In this document: in pieces, positions 16,722 through 27,674 of the stretch | Numbering within the stretch: position 1 is the first letter of the stretch | Layout of the letters: every line of letters starts with the position of its first letter | Source of the DNA: Dickeya fangzhongdai | GTDB lineage: Bacteria > Pseudomonadota > Gammaproteobacteria > Enterobacterales > Enterobacteriaceae | DNA length: 64,000 nt | Direction: 5' to 3' | Assembly (NCBI RefSeq): GCF_002812485.1 | Contig: NZ_CP025003.1 | Coordinates: 1,798,001 to 1,862,000, forward strand | Translations under genes and position numbers: made by a program | Notes under the pieces: model-generated | Told to the model about the DNA's origin: nothing | The model's database searches: none | Seen by the model: the letters and a program-made list of their open reading frames with translations, nothing else

Positions 16722-17831
16722 TTAACTGCCCGGCTGATCGTGGATTTCATTGAAGAAGTAGTCTTTCCATGACGCGGCCTTGTTTTTCAGTACGCCAAGC
16801 TGTTGCAGTTTTTCGGCGTATACCGACGTTCGTTGCGGCACGATGGTGAAGTTCACCTCCGGGTCTTCGACGATGCGTTTGACCAGCGGTAGCGGCAGGC
16901 GCGAGTTTTCCACCCGGATATAGGTTTCAGCGGCGGCGGCCTTGTTGGCGTTGATAATGTCGGAGGCTTCTTTCAGCGCGTCGTAAAAGGCGCGGTAGGT
17001 TTTCGGGTTTTCATCGTGGAATTTCTGGGTGGTGTAGAGCACGTTGAAGGTGCCCGGCCCGCCCAGCACGTCATAGGAACTCAGAATCTTGTGCACGTTC
17101 GGGTGTTCCAGCGCCTGATACTGGAACGGCGGGCTGGAAAAATGGGCGGTGATTTCCGACCCGCCGGCGATCAGCGCCGCGTTGGCGTCCGGGTGCGGCA
17201 GGCTGACGGTAATATTGTCGAAGCGTTTGTAGTCGCCGTCGCCGAACAGTTTGGCGGTTTCAATCTGCAACGTGCGCGACTGAAAGCCGACACCGGCGGC
17301 AGGGGTGGCGATACGGTCGCGGTCGCTCAGGTCGCGCAGGGTTTTCACCGCCGGGTTATTGCTCAGCAGATAGTTCGGCATCGACCCCAGTGAGGCGATG
17401 GCGCGCACATTCTGTTTGCCCAACGTGCGGTCCCATAGGGTCAGCATCGGCGGCACCCCGGCGGACGCCACATCCAGCGCGCCGGACAGCAACGCCTCGT
17501 TGATCGCGGTGGCGCCGGACAGCGTGCGCCAGTCGACCTTGATGTCCAGCCCTTGCTGTTTACCGTGTTTCTCAATCAACTGCTGGTCGCGCACCACATC
17601 CAGAATCAGGTAGCCGATGCCGAACTGCTGGGCGATGCTGATGCTGCCCTCCGCCTGTGCCGCCAGCGGCGCTGCACCCAGCGCGAGCATCAGTGCCAGT
17701 AGCCAACCGCGTTTGACGTGGCTGGAGGATGTATTCTGCCCGGTCGTGTTTTCAGCTCGATTTATTTTTACGACCCGGTTTATTTCTACAACCCGGTTTA
17801 TTTCTATGAATTGCATTTCCACTGGCGCCAT
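16722..17831 (-). CDS. Periplasmic substrate-binding protein, SsuA/TauA/NMT1 type
   Basis: A 369-residue secreted binding protein of the sulfonate/nitrate ABC family. After an unusual 38-residue N-terminal stretch comes a signal peptide (KRGWLLALMLALGAAPLAAQA, cleavage expected after AQA), then ISIAQQFGIGYLILDVV, TLSGATAINEALLSGALDVASAGVPP and the rest of the two-lobed binding fold. The extension contains three tandem hexapeptides of the type EINRVV, coded by an 18-bp tandem DNA repeat. A start at MQF (codon 6) is also possible, but no start codon lies directly before the signal peptide. It leads the operon binding protein-ATPase-permease-dehydrogenase, divergent from 18105. Ligand unknown; an organosulfonate is suspected from context. 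Confidence 0.87.
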   Translation of the reverse strand: MAPVEMQFIEINRVVEINRVVKINRAENTTGQNTSSSHVKRGWLLALMLALGAAPLAAQAEGSISIAQQFGIGYLILDVVRDQQLIEKHGKQQGLDIKVDWRTLSGATAINEALLSGALDVASAGVPPMLTLWDRTLGKQNVRAIASLGSMPNYLLSNNPAVKTLRDLSDRDRIATPAAGVGFQSRTLQIETAKLFGDGDYKRFDNITVSLPHPDANAALIAGGSEITAHFSSPPFQYQALEHPNVHKILSSYDVLGGPGTFNVLYTTQKFHDENPKTYRAFYDALKEASDIINANKAAAAETYIRVENSRLPLPLVKRIVEDPEVNFTIVPQRTSVYAEKLQQLGVLKNKAASWKDYFFNEIHDQPGS

Positions 17832-18104
17832 CGGTATAGTCTCACAGTTAATTATTTAATTAATAAAAGTCGGCGATCATTTTTTCATTTCTAACCAGAT
17901 AATTTTCGCATGCTATTTTTATAATCCCCGGCGGCAAAGCTTATTTGGAAATAAGTTATTTAAATTCTATTTATAGTTATTTTTGCTAAGTAGGGTCGAT
18001 ATTCTGCTAAGCAATAATATTGCTATGGTTTCCCGTATTATTCACTTACCCCGGTTTCCGCGAGGATTATAGTAAAACCTTTCTGATTTACGGGGACCCG
18101 GAGC
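17832..18104. promoter_or_regulatory. AT-rich divergent control region of the ABC/dehydrogenase cluster
   Basis: 273 bp between two divergent units, markedly AT-rich. It holds two near-palindromes, CTTATTT-gg-AAATAAG (17940-17955) and AGCAATA-a-TATTGCT (18010-18024), and a repeated TGCTAAG. A shared regulator site is likely; CysB/Cbl sites are AT-rich but too degenerate to call by eye. Confidence 0.4.
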
Positions 18105-19127
18105 ATGCCTGTCTTTTCTCACGATTATTTACGTCATTATTTGCGCGAACGCCTGAACGAGGCGGAGGTGAACGCGGAGGTGGCCGGTCTGGTGGCGGAT
18201 AATCTGGTGGAATCCAGCCTGAAAGGCCATGATTCTCACGGCGTCAGCATGTTGCCGCGCTATATCGCCGCGATTCGCGAAGGCGGGCTGGCGCCGCATG
18301 CGCAGGCGGAAAAGACGCTTGACGCCGGGCCGATGCTGGCGTTTTCCGGGCAGCATGGCTTCGGCCAGGTGGTGGCCCGGCAGGCGATCGCTCAGGGGAT
18401 TGAACGTGCGAAACAGCAGGGCGTGGCGGTACTCAGCCTGGCGGACGCGCACCATCTCGGGCGTATCGGCGCCTGGGCGGAACAGGCGGCGCAAGCGGGG
18501 CTGGTGTCGCTGCATTTCGCCAATGTCTACACCCGTCCGATCGTCATGCCCTGGCAGGGGCAGCAACCGCGTTTCGGCACCAACCCGTTCTGCGCCGGGA
18601 TCCCGGTGGCGGGCGGCTCACCGGTGATTCTCGATTTTGCCACCAGTGTGATTGCCGGCAACAAGGCGCGCATCGCCTGGAACGAAGGCCGATCATTGCC
18701 GTCGGGGCAAATTGTCGACAATCAGGGTCAGCCATCGGTGGACCCGCGCTGGCTGATGGAAGAGCCGTTCGGCGCGCTGCTGGCGTTCGGCCAGCATAAA
18801 GGTTCCGGTCTGGCGCTGGTGTGCTCGCTGCTTGGCGCGGCGCTGACCGGCGGGGCGACTGAACGCACCGCCACGGGTCAGGGTAAGCAGATCATCAACA
18901 GCATGCTGTCGATACTGATCGACCCGGAACGGCTGGGCGGCGCGGCCAGCTATCAACAGGAAATTCCGGCGTTGCTGGATTGGGTGCGTCAGTCGCGGCC
19001 CGACGGCGAATTGCTGCTGCCCGGCGATCCGGAACAGCAGGCGTATCGCCAGCGGCTGGCGAACGGTATTTTCGTCGACGACACCAGTTGGCGGCAATTA
19101 GCCGAGCTGGAGCGTCAAGTGGCCTGA
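18105..19127 (+). CDS. Malate/L-lactate/sulfolactate dehydrogenase family (Ldh2, HcxB/YbiC-like)
   Basis: A 340-residue NAD(P)-dependent dehydrogenase of the Ldh2/MDG family. Visible motifs are LKGHDSHGVSMLPRYI near residue 40 with the family His, LADAHHLGRIGAWAEQAA, RFGTNPFCAGIPV, and FGQHKGSGLALVCSLLGAALTGG toward the C-terminus. E. coli YbiC (HcxB) and the (R)-sulfolactate dehydrogenase ComC belong to this family; they oxidise 2-hydroxy acids. Here it starts a plus-strand unit followed 180 bp later by a D-cysteine desulfhydrase/cysteate sulfo-lyase homologue. This makes oxidation of a 2-hydroxyacid such as sulfolactate to a 2-oxoacid plausible. At 340 residues it is slightly shorter than YbiC (361). 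Confidence 0.85.
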   Translation: MPVFSHDYLRHYLRERLNEAEVNAEVAGLVADNLVESSLKGHDSHGVSMLPRYIAAIREGGLAPHAQAEKTLDAGPMLAFSGQHGFGQVVARQAIAQGIERAKQQGVAVLSLADAHHLGRIGAWAEQAAQAGLVSLHFANVYTRPIVMPWQGQQPRFGTNPFCAGIPVAGGSPVILDFATSVIAGNKARIAWNEGRSLPSGQIVDNQGQPSVDPRWLMEEPFGALLAFGQHKGSGLALVCSLLGAALTGGATERTATGQGKQIINSMLSILIDPERLGGAASYQQEIPALLDWVRQSRPDGELLLPGDPEQQAYRQRLANGIFVDDTSWRQLAELERQVA

Positions 19128-19307
19128 TCCGGCGACCAGTCTGTGCGCCGCGCTTATTTTTATTACTTTGCTCAACCTGCGTTTCGCCTTATTTCATGAC
19201 GTTCTCTACAACACATTTTTATGGTTTCGTCTGTTCATTATCGTGGCCGAAATAAGATGAAAAAAGAGACGACTAAAACACATCGATTATTTTCCAAGGA
19301 GCAGAAT

Positions 19308-20321
19308 ATGCATCTCGCCCGTTTTCCCCGTTTGTCGCTGGGCCATTTCCCCACGCCGCTGGAACCGCTGCCGCGTTTATCGGCTTATCTCGGCGGCCCG
19401 ACGATTTATATCAAACGCGATGACGCCACCGGGCTGGCGACCGGCGGCAATAAAACCCGCAAACTGGAATTTCTGCTGGCGGAAGCGTTGCAACAGGACG
19501 CCGACATCATCATCACTCAGGGCGCCACTCAGTCCAACCATGTGCGCCAAACTATCGCCGCCGCAGCGAAGCTGGGGCTGAAAACCCAGGTCCTGCTGGA
19601 AAAGCGGGTTGAGGATTACGGTATTGATTACCAGCGCTCCGGCAACGTGTTGCTGGACAAGTTGCTGGGCGGCGACATTGTCGATCATCTGCCGGCCGGC
19701 ACCGACATGCAGCAGGCGATGGAGGCGCTGGCGGCGACGTTGCGCGAACAAGGCCACCGGCCTTATGTGATCCCCGGCGGCGGCTCCAGCCCGACCGGTG
19801 CGCTGGGGTATGTCGCCTGCGCCGAAGAACTGTTGTATCAGTCCAGCCAGCAGCGGCTGCGCATCGATCATATTGTGCACGCCACCGGCAGCACCGGCAC
19901 TCAGGCGGGGCTGGTTACCGGGCTGACCGCCAGCAACAGCGGCATTCCGGTGCTGGGTATCAGCGTGCGGGCGCCGAAGGCGAAACAGGAAGAGAATGTC
20001 TGGCTACTGGCGCAGCGCACCTGGCAGAAACTGGGGCTGGCGGGCGAGGTGCCGCGCGAGGCTGTTCAGGTCAACAGTGATTACGTCGGGCAGGGATACG
20101 GTATCCCCACCGCCGGGACGCTGGAAGCCCTGAAACTGGCGGCGCAGTTGGAAGGGATTTTGCTGGACCCGGTCTATTCTGGCAAGGCGCTGGCCGGGCT
20201 GATCGATCTGGTGCGTAAAGGGCAATTTGGTAAAGACGACACCGTGCTGTTTATTCACACCGGCGGAGCGGCGGGACTGTTTGGTTACCGTCAGGCGTTC
20301 GAGCAGCAGGAAGGCTGGTGA
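19308..20321 (+). CDS. PLP-dependent D-cysteine desulfhydrase / L-cysteate sulfo-lyase family enzyme
   Basis: A 337-residue fold-type II PLP enzyme of the ACC deaminase/D-cysteine desulfhydrase group. The cofactor lysine is Lys49 in [36 protein letters not shown] supplies the SNH active-site motif, and the tail has [13 protein letters not shown]. Two activities are known in the group: DcyD (D-cysteine to pyruvate, sulfide and ammonia) and CuyA (L-cysteate to pyruvate, sulfite and ammonia). The [13 protein letters not shown]...[11 protein letters not shown] start resembles CuyA-annotated proteins as much as DcyD. AGGAG before ATG 19308 fixes the start. Its neighbours (sulfonate-type transporter, Ldh2 dehydrogenase) favour a cysteate/sulfolactate role, but this is inference. 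Confidence 0.83.
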   Translation: MHLARFPRLSLGHFPTPLEPLPRLSAYLGGPTIYIKRDDATGLATGGNKTRKLEFLLAEALQQDADIIITQGATQSNHVRQTIAAAAKLGLKTQVLLEKRVEDYGIDYQRSGNVLLDKLLGGDIVDHLPAGTDMQQAMEALAATLREQGHRPYVIPGGGSSPTGALGYVACAEELLYQSSQQRLRIDHIVHATGSTGTQAGLVTGLTASNSGIPVLGISVRAPKAKQEENVWLLAQRTWQKLGLAGEVPREAVQVNSDYVGQGYGIPTAGTLEALKLAAQLEGILLDPVYSGKALAGLIDLVRKGQFGKDDTVLFIHTGGAAGLFGYRQAFEQQEGW

Positions 20322-21043
20322 TGCCGACGCGTTTTCTGATCGGGGTGCTGGGCGGGATGGGGCCGCTCGCCACCGTCGATCTGTTGCAGAAAATCATCGC
20401 CGCCACGCCTGCGGAGCGCGACCAGCAACATGTACCGATGGCGGTATGGAATGTGCCGCAGATTCCGGATCGCCAGCGGGCGCTGGCCGGGATTGGCGCA
20501 TCGCCGTTGCCGGCGTTGTTGGACGGCGTTGAACACCTCAACCGGCTGAACGTCAGTCACCTGATCATTCCCTGCAATACCGCGCATCACTGGTTTGATG
20601 AACTTCGCTCGGCCAGTCGTGCGCCGGTGTTGCACATCGCCGACGCTACGCTGGCGCAGACGCAGCTGGCGTTGGCCGGCACGCCGTCGCCGCGGGTGGG
20701 AGTAATCGCCACCCACGGTACGCTGGCGGCGGGCTGGTATCAGCAGCGGCTGGCGGCGTTGGATATCGAAACGGTGCTGCCCGACGAACAGGAGATGGAT
20801 AATCTGTTCGTGCCGGGTTGTTATGCGGTGAAACGTGGCGAAGTCGCAGCGGGCGGAGCGCTGTTCGGGCAATTGGCCGATCGGCTGGCTGCACGCGGCG
20901 CCACCCAACTGATTCTGGCCTGCACTGAAGTGGCGCCTGGGCTGGCGGCAGCGCAGTCGTGCTGGCTGGCGCGCAGTATCGACAGCACCGAGGCGCTGGC
21001 CCGGCGCTGCGTCGCGCTGTGGCGGGAACAGGCGGACCTGTAA
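20321..21043 (+). CDS. Aspartate/glutamate racemase family protein
   Basis: A 240-residue cofactor-independent racemase of the Asp/Glu/hydantoin superfamily. It starts FLIGVLGGMGPLATVDLLQKI. The two catalytic cysteines are visible in LIIPCNTAHHWFDEL (Cys85) and LILACTEVAPGL near residue 200. The family interconverts D- and L-aspartate or glutamate; some members act on other acidic amino acids, and cysteate is a structural analogue of aspartate. The start overlaps the stop of the preceding PLP enzyme (TGATG); GTG at 20318 would give a 4-nt overlap instead. Tight coupling implies the two enzymes act on related amino acids. Confidence 0.87.
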   Translation: MPTRFLIGVLGGMGPLATVDLLQKIIAATPAERDQQHVPMAVWNVPQIPDRQRALAGIGASPLPALLDGVEHLNRLNVSHLIIPCNTAHHWFDELRSASRAPVLHIADATLAQTQLALAGTPSPRVGVIATHGTLAAGWYQQRLAALDIETVLPDEQEMDNLFVPGCYAVKRGEVAAGGALFGQLADRLAARGATQLILACTEVAPGLAAAQSCWLARSIDSTEALARRCVALWREQADL

Positions 21044-21048
21044 CGAGA

Positions 21049-21081
21049 AACCGCCCGACGGCTGGGACCGAACGGGCGGTT
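21049..21081. terminator. Strong hairpin between convergent racemase and dcuB genes
   Basis: AACCGCCCG pairs perfectly with CGGGCGGTT around a 15-nt loop, between two convergent genes. No T tract is present on either strand, so it may block readthrough or protect 3' ends rather than be a classic terminator. Confidence 0.55.
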
Positions 21082-21130
21082 GGAGGGAGAAACGTCCGCT
21101 GCGCCGATGTGCCCGGCGCAGCGGGATAAC

Positions 21131-22471
21131 TCAGTAATACCCGTACATGGCGGCGAACACCCAGCCGAACACGCAGGAGGTGCTGACGCCAATCAGACCG
21201 GGCAGGATGAAGCTGTGGTTAATCACAAACCGGCCGATGTGGGTGGTACCGGAGCGGTCGAACTGGATGGCGGCCAGATCGCTGGGGTAGGTCGGCAGAA
21301 TGTAGTAACCGTAGCAAGCCGGCGCGGACGCCACGATGTACGCCGGGTCAACGCCAATCGCCAACGCTACCGGCACGATTGCGGCCAGCGCAGCGGCTTG
21401 CGAGTTGACGAACTTGGACACCAGCAGCAGGATCAGCGCATACGCCCACGGATACTCTTTCACCAGCGAGCCCAGCGTATCCTTGATTTGCGTCAGGTGC
21501 GCGCCGAACATGGTTTCGGCCATCCAGGCGATGCCGTACACCGCGACAATCGCGATCATCCCAGAGCGGAACACTTCGTTTTTCGAAATCGACCCCGGAT
21601 TGGTTTTGGTGGCGATGATGATGACGGCGCCGGACAGCAGCATGAACATCTGAATCACCAGCACCATCGACAGCGGTTTACCGCCGAAGGACGGACGCAG
21701 GCTTTCCACCGCACCCAGCAGTGCTACCGCAGCGATAGTGGCAAGGAAGATCCACATGGCGACCCAGTTGCTGCGCGGCAGTTTGCGGTCCAGCAGGGTG
21801 GCGGTGTCGCCGTAAACGTATTCGCGGTTTTCCGGCACGGAAATGAATTTCTGGAAGTCCGGATCCTTGTCCAGGTCTTTACCCCTGAACCAACTGAAAA
21901 TCCCGATGGCCAGAATACCCAGCAGGGTAGAGGGAATCGTGATTGCCAGTAAGTCCAGGAATTCAAGGTGCTTGCCGTGGAAGGTGAATTTACCCAGCAT
22001 GGCGACCAGCGACACCACCGCTACCGATACCGGGCTGGCGATGATCCCCATCTGCGCGCCGATCGAACTGGCGGCCATCGGCCGTTCCGGGCGGATGTTG
22101 TTCTTGATGGCGACGTCGTAAATAATCGGCAGAATGGTATACACCACGTGGCCGGTGCCGCACAGAATCGTCAGCGTACAGGTCACGAACGGCGCAATGA
22201 TCGACACATATTTCGGGTTGCGTCGCAGCATTTTTTCCGCCACCTGCAGCATCACATCCAGCCCGCCGGAGGCTTGCAACGTAGCAGAAGCGGCCACCAC
22301 GGAAATGATGACCAGCATCACGTCGACCGGCGGTTTCCCAGGTTCCAGTTTAAAAATGAAAACCAGAATGACGAGCCCGATACCCCCTAATAATCCGAGC
22401 GCGATACCACCTTTTCGCGCGCCGTAAAACAGGCAGATCAGGACTATGATAAGTTGAATGATAAAGTCCAT
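21131..22471 (-). CDS. dcuB: Anaerobic C4-dicarboxylate transporter DcuB
   Basis: A 446-residue inner-membrane antiporter, exactly the length of E. coli DcuB and nearly identical in long stretches ([74 protein letters not shown]). DcuB exchanges external fumarate, malate or aspartate for succinate during anaerobic fumarate respiration, and in E. coli also works as co-sensor with DcuS. GGGGA precedes ATG 22471; the six extra residues of the longer frame are not needed. It is transcribed alone; fumB does not follow. An FNR-like box lies about 100 bp upstream. Confidence 0.96.
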   Translation of the reverse strand: MDFIIQLIIVLICLFYGARKGGIALGLLGGIGLVILVFIFKLEPGKPPVDVMLVIISVVAASATLQASGGLDVMLQVAEKMLRRNPKYVSIIAPFVTCTLTILCGTGHVVYTILPIIYDVAIKNNIRPERPMAASSIGAQMGIIASPVSVAVVSLVAMLGKFTFHGKHLEFLDLLAITIPSTLLGILAIGIFSWFRGKDLDKDPDFQKFISVPENREYVYGDTATLLDRKLPRSNWVAMWIFLATIAAVALLGAVESLRPSFGGKPLSMVLVIQMFMLLSGAVIIIATKTNPGSISKNEVFRSGMIAIVAVYGIAWMAETMFGAHLTQIKDTLGSLVKEYPWAYALILLLVSKFVNSQAAALAAIVPVALAIGVDPAYIVASAPACYGYYILPTYPSDLAAIQFDRSGTTHIGRFVINHSFILPGLIGVSTSCVFGWVFAAMYGYY

Positions 22472-22563
22472 AGATTCCCCATTGCTCAAAATGACGAGTT
22501 AATTAATTGAGATTGGATTACTGTCGTCATGGGTACTATAGAGATTATTCCGTCTGTTTTTTC

Positions 22564-22577
22564 TTGATCTAAATCTA
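22564..22577 (-). promoter_or_regulatory. FNR-like box upstream of dcuB
   Basis: TTGAT-CTAA-ATCTA matches the FNR consensus TTGAT-N4-ATCAA at 8 of 10 positions. It lies about 95 bp before the dcuB start, suitable for activation at -41.5 of a promoter near 22530. dcuB is FNR-activated in E. coli. Confidence 0.5.
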
Positions 22578-23186
22578 CTATTTCAATTGTTTCTTTCCCT
22601 GATGGCGAATTAACGGGAGGTGCGGCGAGAATAAAAAACGTCTGATTTTTTTAGTTTATTAATTATAAGATTAATTTTATAATTCTTAATAAAGATGAGT
22701 TGTCGTGAATTTGTTTCATTGGTTTTGTTATTGCAGCGGTTTGTTTTAGCAAGTGTTTTATTTTTGTTGTGTCGGTGTTTTTTTATGGTTGTGTTTTTGC
22801 TCCGGTAGAGTGAGTGGAGTGAAAGCGAACACCGTTTTAAAAATGTAATAATAATGGATCTTTATAATAAAACTATGATTTTAAATGGTTTTATATAAAT
22901 GTCATTCCTGATTATCACTCTATTTTTTAATGTCAACCGAGTGTGGAGGTGACTGGGAATAAATGATAATAATTCCCAGCGGTCCTGAGTGCGTTATTTT
23001 ATAAATCTACCGATGGCATCACATTATTTCATTTGTGGGTAAAATGACTATGACGAAGAACGATTAATAGTTTTTCTGGTTATTAAAATAAAACAGTCAT
23101 GCGTGTTTTTGTCTATTAAGCGTGCGTCACGCATCATTACGGGGTTCAGCCTAAAGTCTGTTGAAACAGGAATGACAGGTCAGCAT

Positions 23187-23366
23187 TCATTTTGCCCCGC
23201 AGGCGCCGACCCATTCGGCTATCGCCGGGCAGCCGTTCTCACGTTGCAACCCATCAATCACCCCCTGTCGGTCTTCCGGCGTTCTGTTCTGGCTGACTTT
23301 CCATTTACCGTCGAGTGTCGCGATCGGGGTTTCCAACCCTACGCTGCCGTTAAGTTGGGCGATGCT
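23187..23366 (-). pseudogene. C-terminal remnant of a PaiB-like FMN-binding protein
   Basis: Reading the minus strand from 23366 gives 59 codons and a stop at 23189-23187. The segment contains GSVGLETPIATLDGKWKVSQ followed by NRTPEDRQGVIDGL, which is the conserved tail of the FMN-binding negative transcriptional regulator family (PaiB: IVG-E-I-LEGKWKLSQN). An in-frame TAG (23369-23367) lies directly upstream, no start codon exists, and the remaining ~140 residues of the family are missing. Confidence 0.6.
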
Positions 23367-23612
23367 CTAATCGCGCCCGTCTGATGTTATTGATGTTGTT
23401 TCCCGGTCACGCTCTCTTTGCAATCTCTCAGCTACGCTTGAAGGGTTCAGCTACGCCTGAAGTAGGGTAAATGCGGTTTTTCAGCGGCGCGCGCGTCGTC
23501 GCCGTGAAGATGGCAGGTATTTTGCACTATTTGGCACAGAGGTCTTTTACACGAGTGTTTCGCAATACAACCGCTACGGTACGTCTACAGCTATCGCTTC
23601 GAGGGACAGGGT

Positions 23613-25049
23613 ATGCACGACAATTTACTGACTGACATGTTGATTGACGGAAAACGGGTGTCGGGCAAAGGGGAGCCTTACACGGTATACAACCCGGCGA
23701 CCGGCGAAGCCATCGCCGCCATTGCGCAGGCGGACCTGACACAGGTGGATGCCGCGGTAATGGCGGCGGACGCCGCGTTTGCCCATTGGGGGCAGACCAC
23801 GCCGAAAACACGCGCCGCGCTGCTGCTGAAACTGGCGGACTTGATTGAGGCGCACGGCGAAACGCTGGCCCGGCTGGAGTCGCTAAACTGCGGCAAACCC
23901 TATCACGCGGCGCTGAATGATGAAATTCCAGCGGTGGCGGACGTGTTCCGCTTCTTCGCGGGGGCGGCGCGCTGCCTGAACGGTTCGGCGGCGGGCGAGT
24001 ATCTGGAAGGGCACACCTCAATGATTCGCCGCGATCCGGTCGGCGTCGTCGCCTCTATCGCCCCCTGGAATTATCCGCTGATGATGGCGGCGTGGAAGCT
24101 GGCCCCGGCGCTGGCGGCGGGGAACTGCGCGGTGCTGAAGCCGGCGGAGCAAACGCCGCTGACGACGCTGTATCTGGCCAGCCTGCTGGCCGACCTGTTC
24201 CCACCGGGCGTGGTCAATATTTTGTTCGGACAGGGACGAGAAATCGGTGATGCGCTGACCGGCCACGAACGGGTGCGCATGGTATCGCTGACCGGTTCGA
24301 TCGCCACCGGTTCGCATATCATCGGTAATGCGGCGGCCAGCGTAAAACGCACCCACATGGAACTGGGCGGCAAGGCGCCGGTGATTGTGTTTGACGATGC
24401 CGACCTGGAGCAGGTGGTGGACGGTATTCGCAGTTTCGGTTTTTACAACGCCGGGCAGGATTGCACCGCCGCCTGCCGCCTGTATGTGCAGCGCCCGGTG
24501 TATGAACAACTGGTGACGAAGCTGGGCGAGGCGGTCGCTACCCTGAAGATTGGCGCGCCCGACGACCCTGCCACCGAACTGGGGCCGCTGATTACCGCCG
24601 AGCAACTGGAGCGGGTCGCCGGTTTTGTCGATCGCGCCCGCGCGCAATCACATATTCGGCTGATCACCGGCGGGGAGCGGGTGCCCGGCGGCGGTTACTA
24701 TTTTCAGCCCACGGTTCTGGCGGATGCCCGGCAGGAGGACGAAATCGTCCAGCGGGAAGTGTTTGGCCCGGTCATCTCCATTACGCCGTTTGACGACGAA
24801 GCGCAGGTGGTGGCGTGGGCTAACGACTCACGCTACGGGCTGGCGTCCTCGGTGTGGACCCGCGACATCGGTCGCGCCCATCGCGTCGCCGCCTGCCTGG
24901 AATACGGCTGCACCTGGGTCAATACCCACTTTATGCTGGTGAGCGAGATGCCGCACGGCGGCCAGAAGCTGTCCGGCTACGGCAAGGACATGTCTGTCTA
25001 CGGTCTGGAGGATTACACCGTGGTGCGGCACGTCATGATCCGTCATTGA
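23613..25049 (+). CDS. patD: Gamma-aminobutyraldehyde dehydrogenase PatD
   Basis: A 478-residue NAD-dependent aldehyde dehydrogenase. The catalytic pair is visible as Glu in [14 protein letters not shown] and Cys in [21 protein letters not shown] is the cofactor-loop region. E. coli PatD (YdcW, 474 aa) matches throughout, including [19 protein letters not shown] and the C-terminal [20 protein letters not shown]. It oxidises 4-aminobutanal, made from putrescine by PatA, to 4-aminobutyrate. patA follows 280 bp downstream on the same strand; the gap has its own candidate operator, so the two may be separately controlled. In E. coli the two genes are unlinked. Confidence 0.95.
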   Translation: MHDNLLTDMLIDGKRVSGKGEPYTVYNPATGEAIAAIAQADLTQVDAAVMAADAAFAHWGQTTPKTRAALLLKLADLIEAHGETLARLESLNCGKPYHAALNDEIPAVADVFRFFAGAARCLNGSAAGEYLEGHTSMIRRDPVGVVASIAPWNYPLMMAAWKLAPALAAGNCAVLKPAEQTPLTTLYLASLLADLFPPGVVNILFGQGREIGDALTGHERVRMVSLTGSIATGSHIIGNAAASVKRTHMELGGKAPVIVFDDADLEQVVDGIRSFGFYNAGQDCTAACRLYVQRPVYEQLVTKLGEAVATLKIGAPDDPATELGPLITAEQLERVAGFVDRARAQSHIRLITGGERVPGGGYYFQPTVLADARQEDEIVQREVFGPVISITPFDDEAQVVAWANDSRYGLASSVWTRDIGRAHRVAACLEYGCTWVNTHFMLVSEMPHGGQKLSGYGKDMSVYGLEDYTVVRHVMIRH

Positions 25050-25291
25050 CGGTATGACGAGTATGGACCGGTGACGAAAAAGTGCCCGGTGCTGGGGCGG
25101 ATTGCACAGCAATAGTGCGTCCGCCTTGTTTTTTGAGCGTTTTTTGCTCTTTATAAGGCTGCTAACGGCAGGGGGTGATACGAAATATATTATTTTGTTT
25201 ATAAAGTGTTTCAAAAATAGACAATGGCAGGAGGAAATCGTGATTTCCAAATCGGGTGGGCAAGTGGTGCGTTATATGCATTACTTAAATT

Positions 25292-26746
<1,455 letters not shown>

Positions 26747-26790
26747 ACACCCACCCTTATGCGTTCAGCCCGGTGCTGAGCCGATACGTT

Positions 26791-26823
26791 AAGCCAGTCT
26801 GATTATTCGACTGGCTTTTTTTT
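26791..26823 (+). terminator. Rho-independent terminator after patA
   Basis: AAGCCAGTC pairs with GACTGGCTT around a 9-nt loop and runs into a T tract. It lies 45 bp after the patA stop and marks the end of the GC-rich core block. Confidence 0.93.
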
Positions 26824-26851
26824 GGCAAATCTGTCGGGTATTGAGGCGAAA

Positions 26852-27163
26852 TTAAAAATTATATTCGCTGAGATTGTCTGCTATCGGCTGATTTCCCTTG
26901 TACTTATGTCTGCGTTCGTTCTGCTGCTTTTTCGCCGGCTTGCAGTATTTATCCACTTTCCGCTCAATGTCCCGCTGGCGTGATTTAGGCAACGCGCTGT
27001 CCCACTCTCCGGAGAAATATTGGCATTCCTCCGCGTTATTTAAAAAACGTTGCACGTCATCAGGAAAATGAACGGTATTCGCTAACGTAACCTGCCACGG
27101 TAACAGGAAAAAAAGGATGGTGATTCTTGAACTGTTGTCACGGATTCTCTGCATTTTATTCAC
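26852..27163 (-). CDS. Small exported protein of unknown function
   Basis: A 103-residue protein with an N-terminal hydrophobic signal (ITILFFLLPWQVTLA, cleavage likely after LANT or nearby), followed by a hydrophilic domain FPDDVQRFLNNAEECQYFSGEWDS and VDKYCKPAKKQQNERRH. Two cysteines in the mature part could form a disulfide in the periplasm. The pattern FP-VQ-F--NAE-C--F-GEWDS looks like a small conserved enterobacterial family that I cannot name. Translation may start at Met1 (27163) or Met4. It stands alone at the edge of the accessory island. Confidence 0.6.
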   Translation of the reverse strand: MNKMQRIRDNSSRITILFFLLPWQVTLANTVHFPDDVQRFLNNAEECQYFSGEWDSALPKSRQRDIERKVDKYCKPAKKQQNERRHKYKGNQPIADNLSEYNF

Positions 27164-27306
27164 TTATATTGGGAGAGGTAAAGAAAACTGTTGCAAATCA
27201 AAATGACAAATATCGATTTGATATCGACTGATGTTTCAATAGTGTTGTTATAGAGGTAGTAATCACATGGTTCTTACCATAGAATTGAAAATTAGTAATT
27301 TTAAAC

Positions 27307-27501
27307 TTGGTGATTGATGTGGTGAGATATATTGTCAAGTTTCTAAGGGCGCTTGCAAGCGATATTTTATGGGGTGTGATTCCCGTTATTCTCATTGTAA
27401 TGTGTGCCGTTATCACATTGGAGTTTTTTCCAGAAGTATGGGGGCGATTAACGTTAGGATTTACAGCAGTGGTTTTGGTCTGTGTTTGGTATAGAAAATA
27501 A
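27307..27501 (+). CDS. Small inner-membrane protein, hypothetical
   Basis: A 64-residue frame with two hydrophobic stretches (ILWGVIPVILIVMCAVITL and LTLGFTAVVLVCVW) separated by EFFPEVWGR, and ending in YRK: a two-helix membrane hairpin. Starts available are TTG 27307, GTG 27310 and GTG 27319; none has a strong Shine-Dalgarno sequence. I do not recognise the family. The composition is clearly that of a membrane protein rather than random AT-rich sequence. Confidence 0.42.
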   Translation: MVIDVVRYIVKFLRALASDILWGVIPVILIVMCAVITLEFFPEVWGRLTLGFTAVVLVCVWYRK

Positions 27502-27674
27502 CAGTGGTATAGCTATGCTACTGGGTTTTCCTCACATAAGCGTTTTTGTCTCACGAATTATATACGAAAATGTCTACCGTGCTATGTGATTATGCAATTG
27601 ATTTATATTTTAATGAGGATTCCTGATGTTGCGTGATCTTTTTAAATTTGGCTTGCTAACAGGCTTGGATCTCT

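Larger units (their letters stand above)
22472..23612. other. Long AT-rich intergenic region between dcuB and patD
   Basis: About 1.1 kb. The first 600 bp are very AT-rich and hold dcuB control sequences; 23187-23366 is a decayed paiB fragment. The rest shows nothing I can identify. A 93-codon plus-strand frame at 23103-23384 is the shadow of the paiB remnant. Confidence 0.5.

Noticed and set aside
23103..23384. 93-codon plus-strand frame
   Set aside because: It is the antisense of the paiB-like remnant, which has recognisable family motifs on the minus strand.
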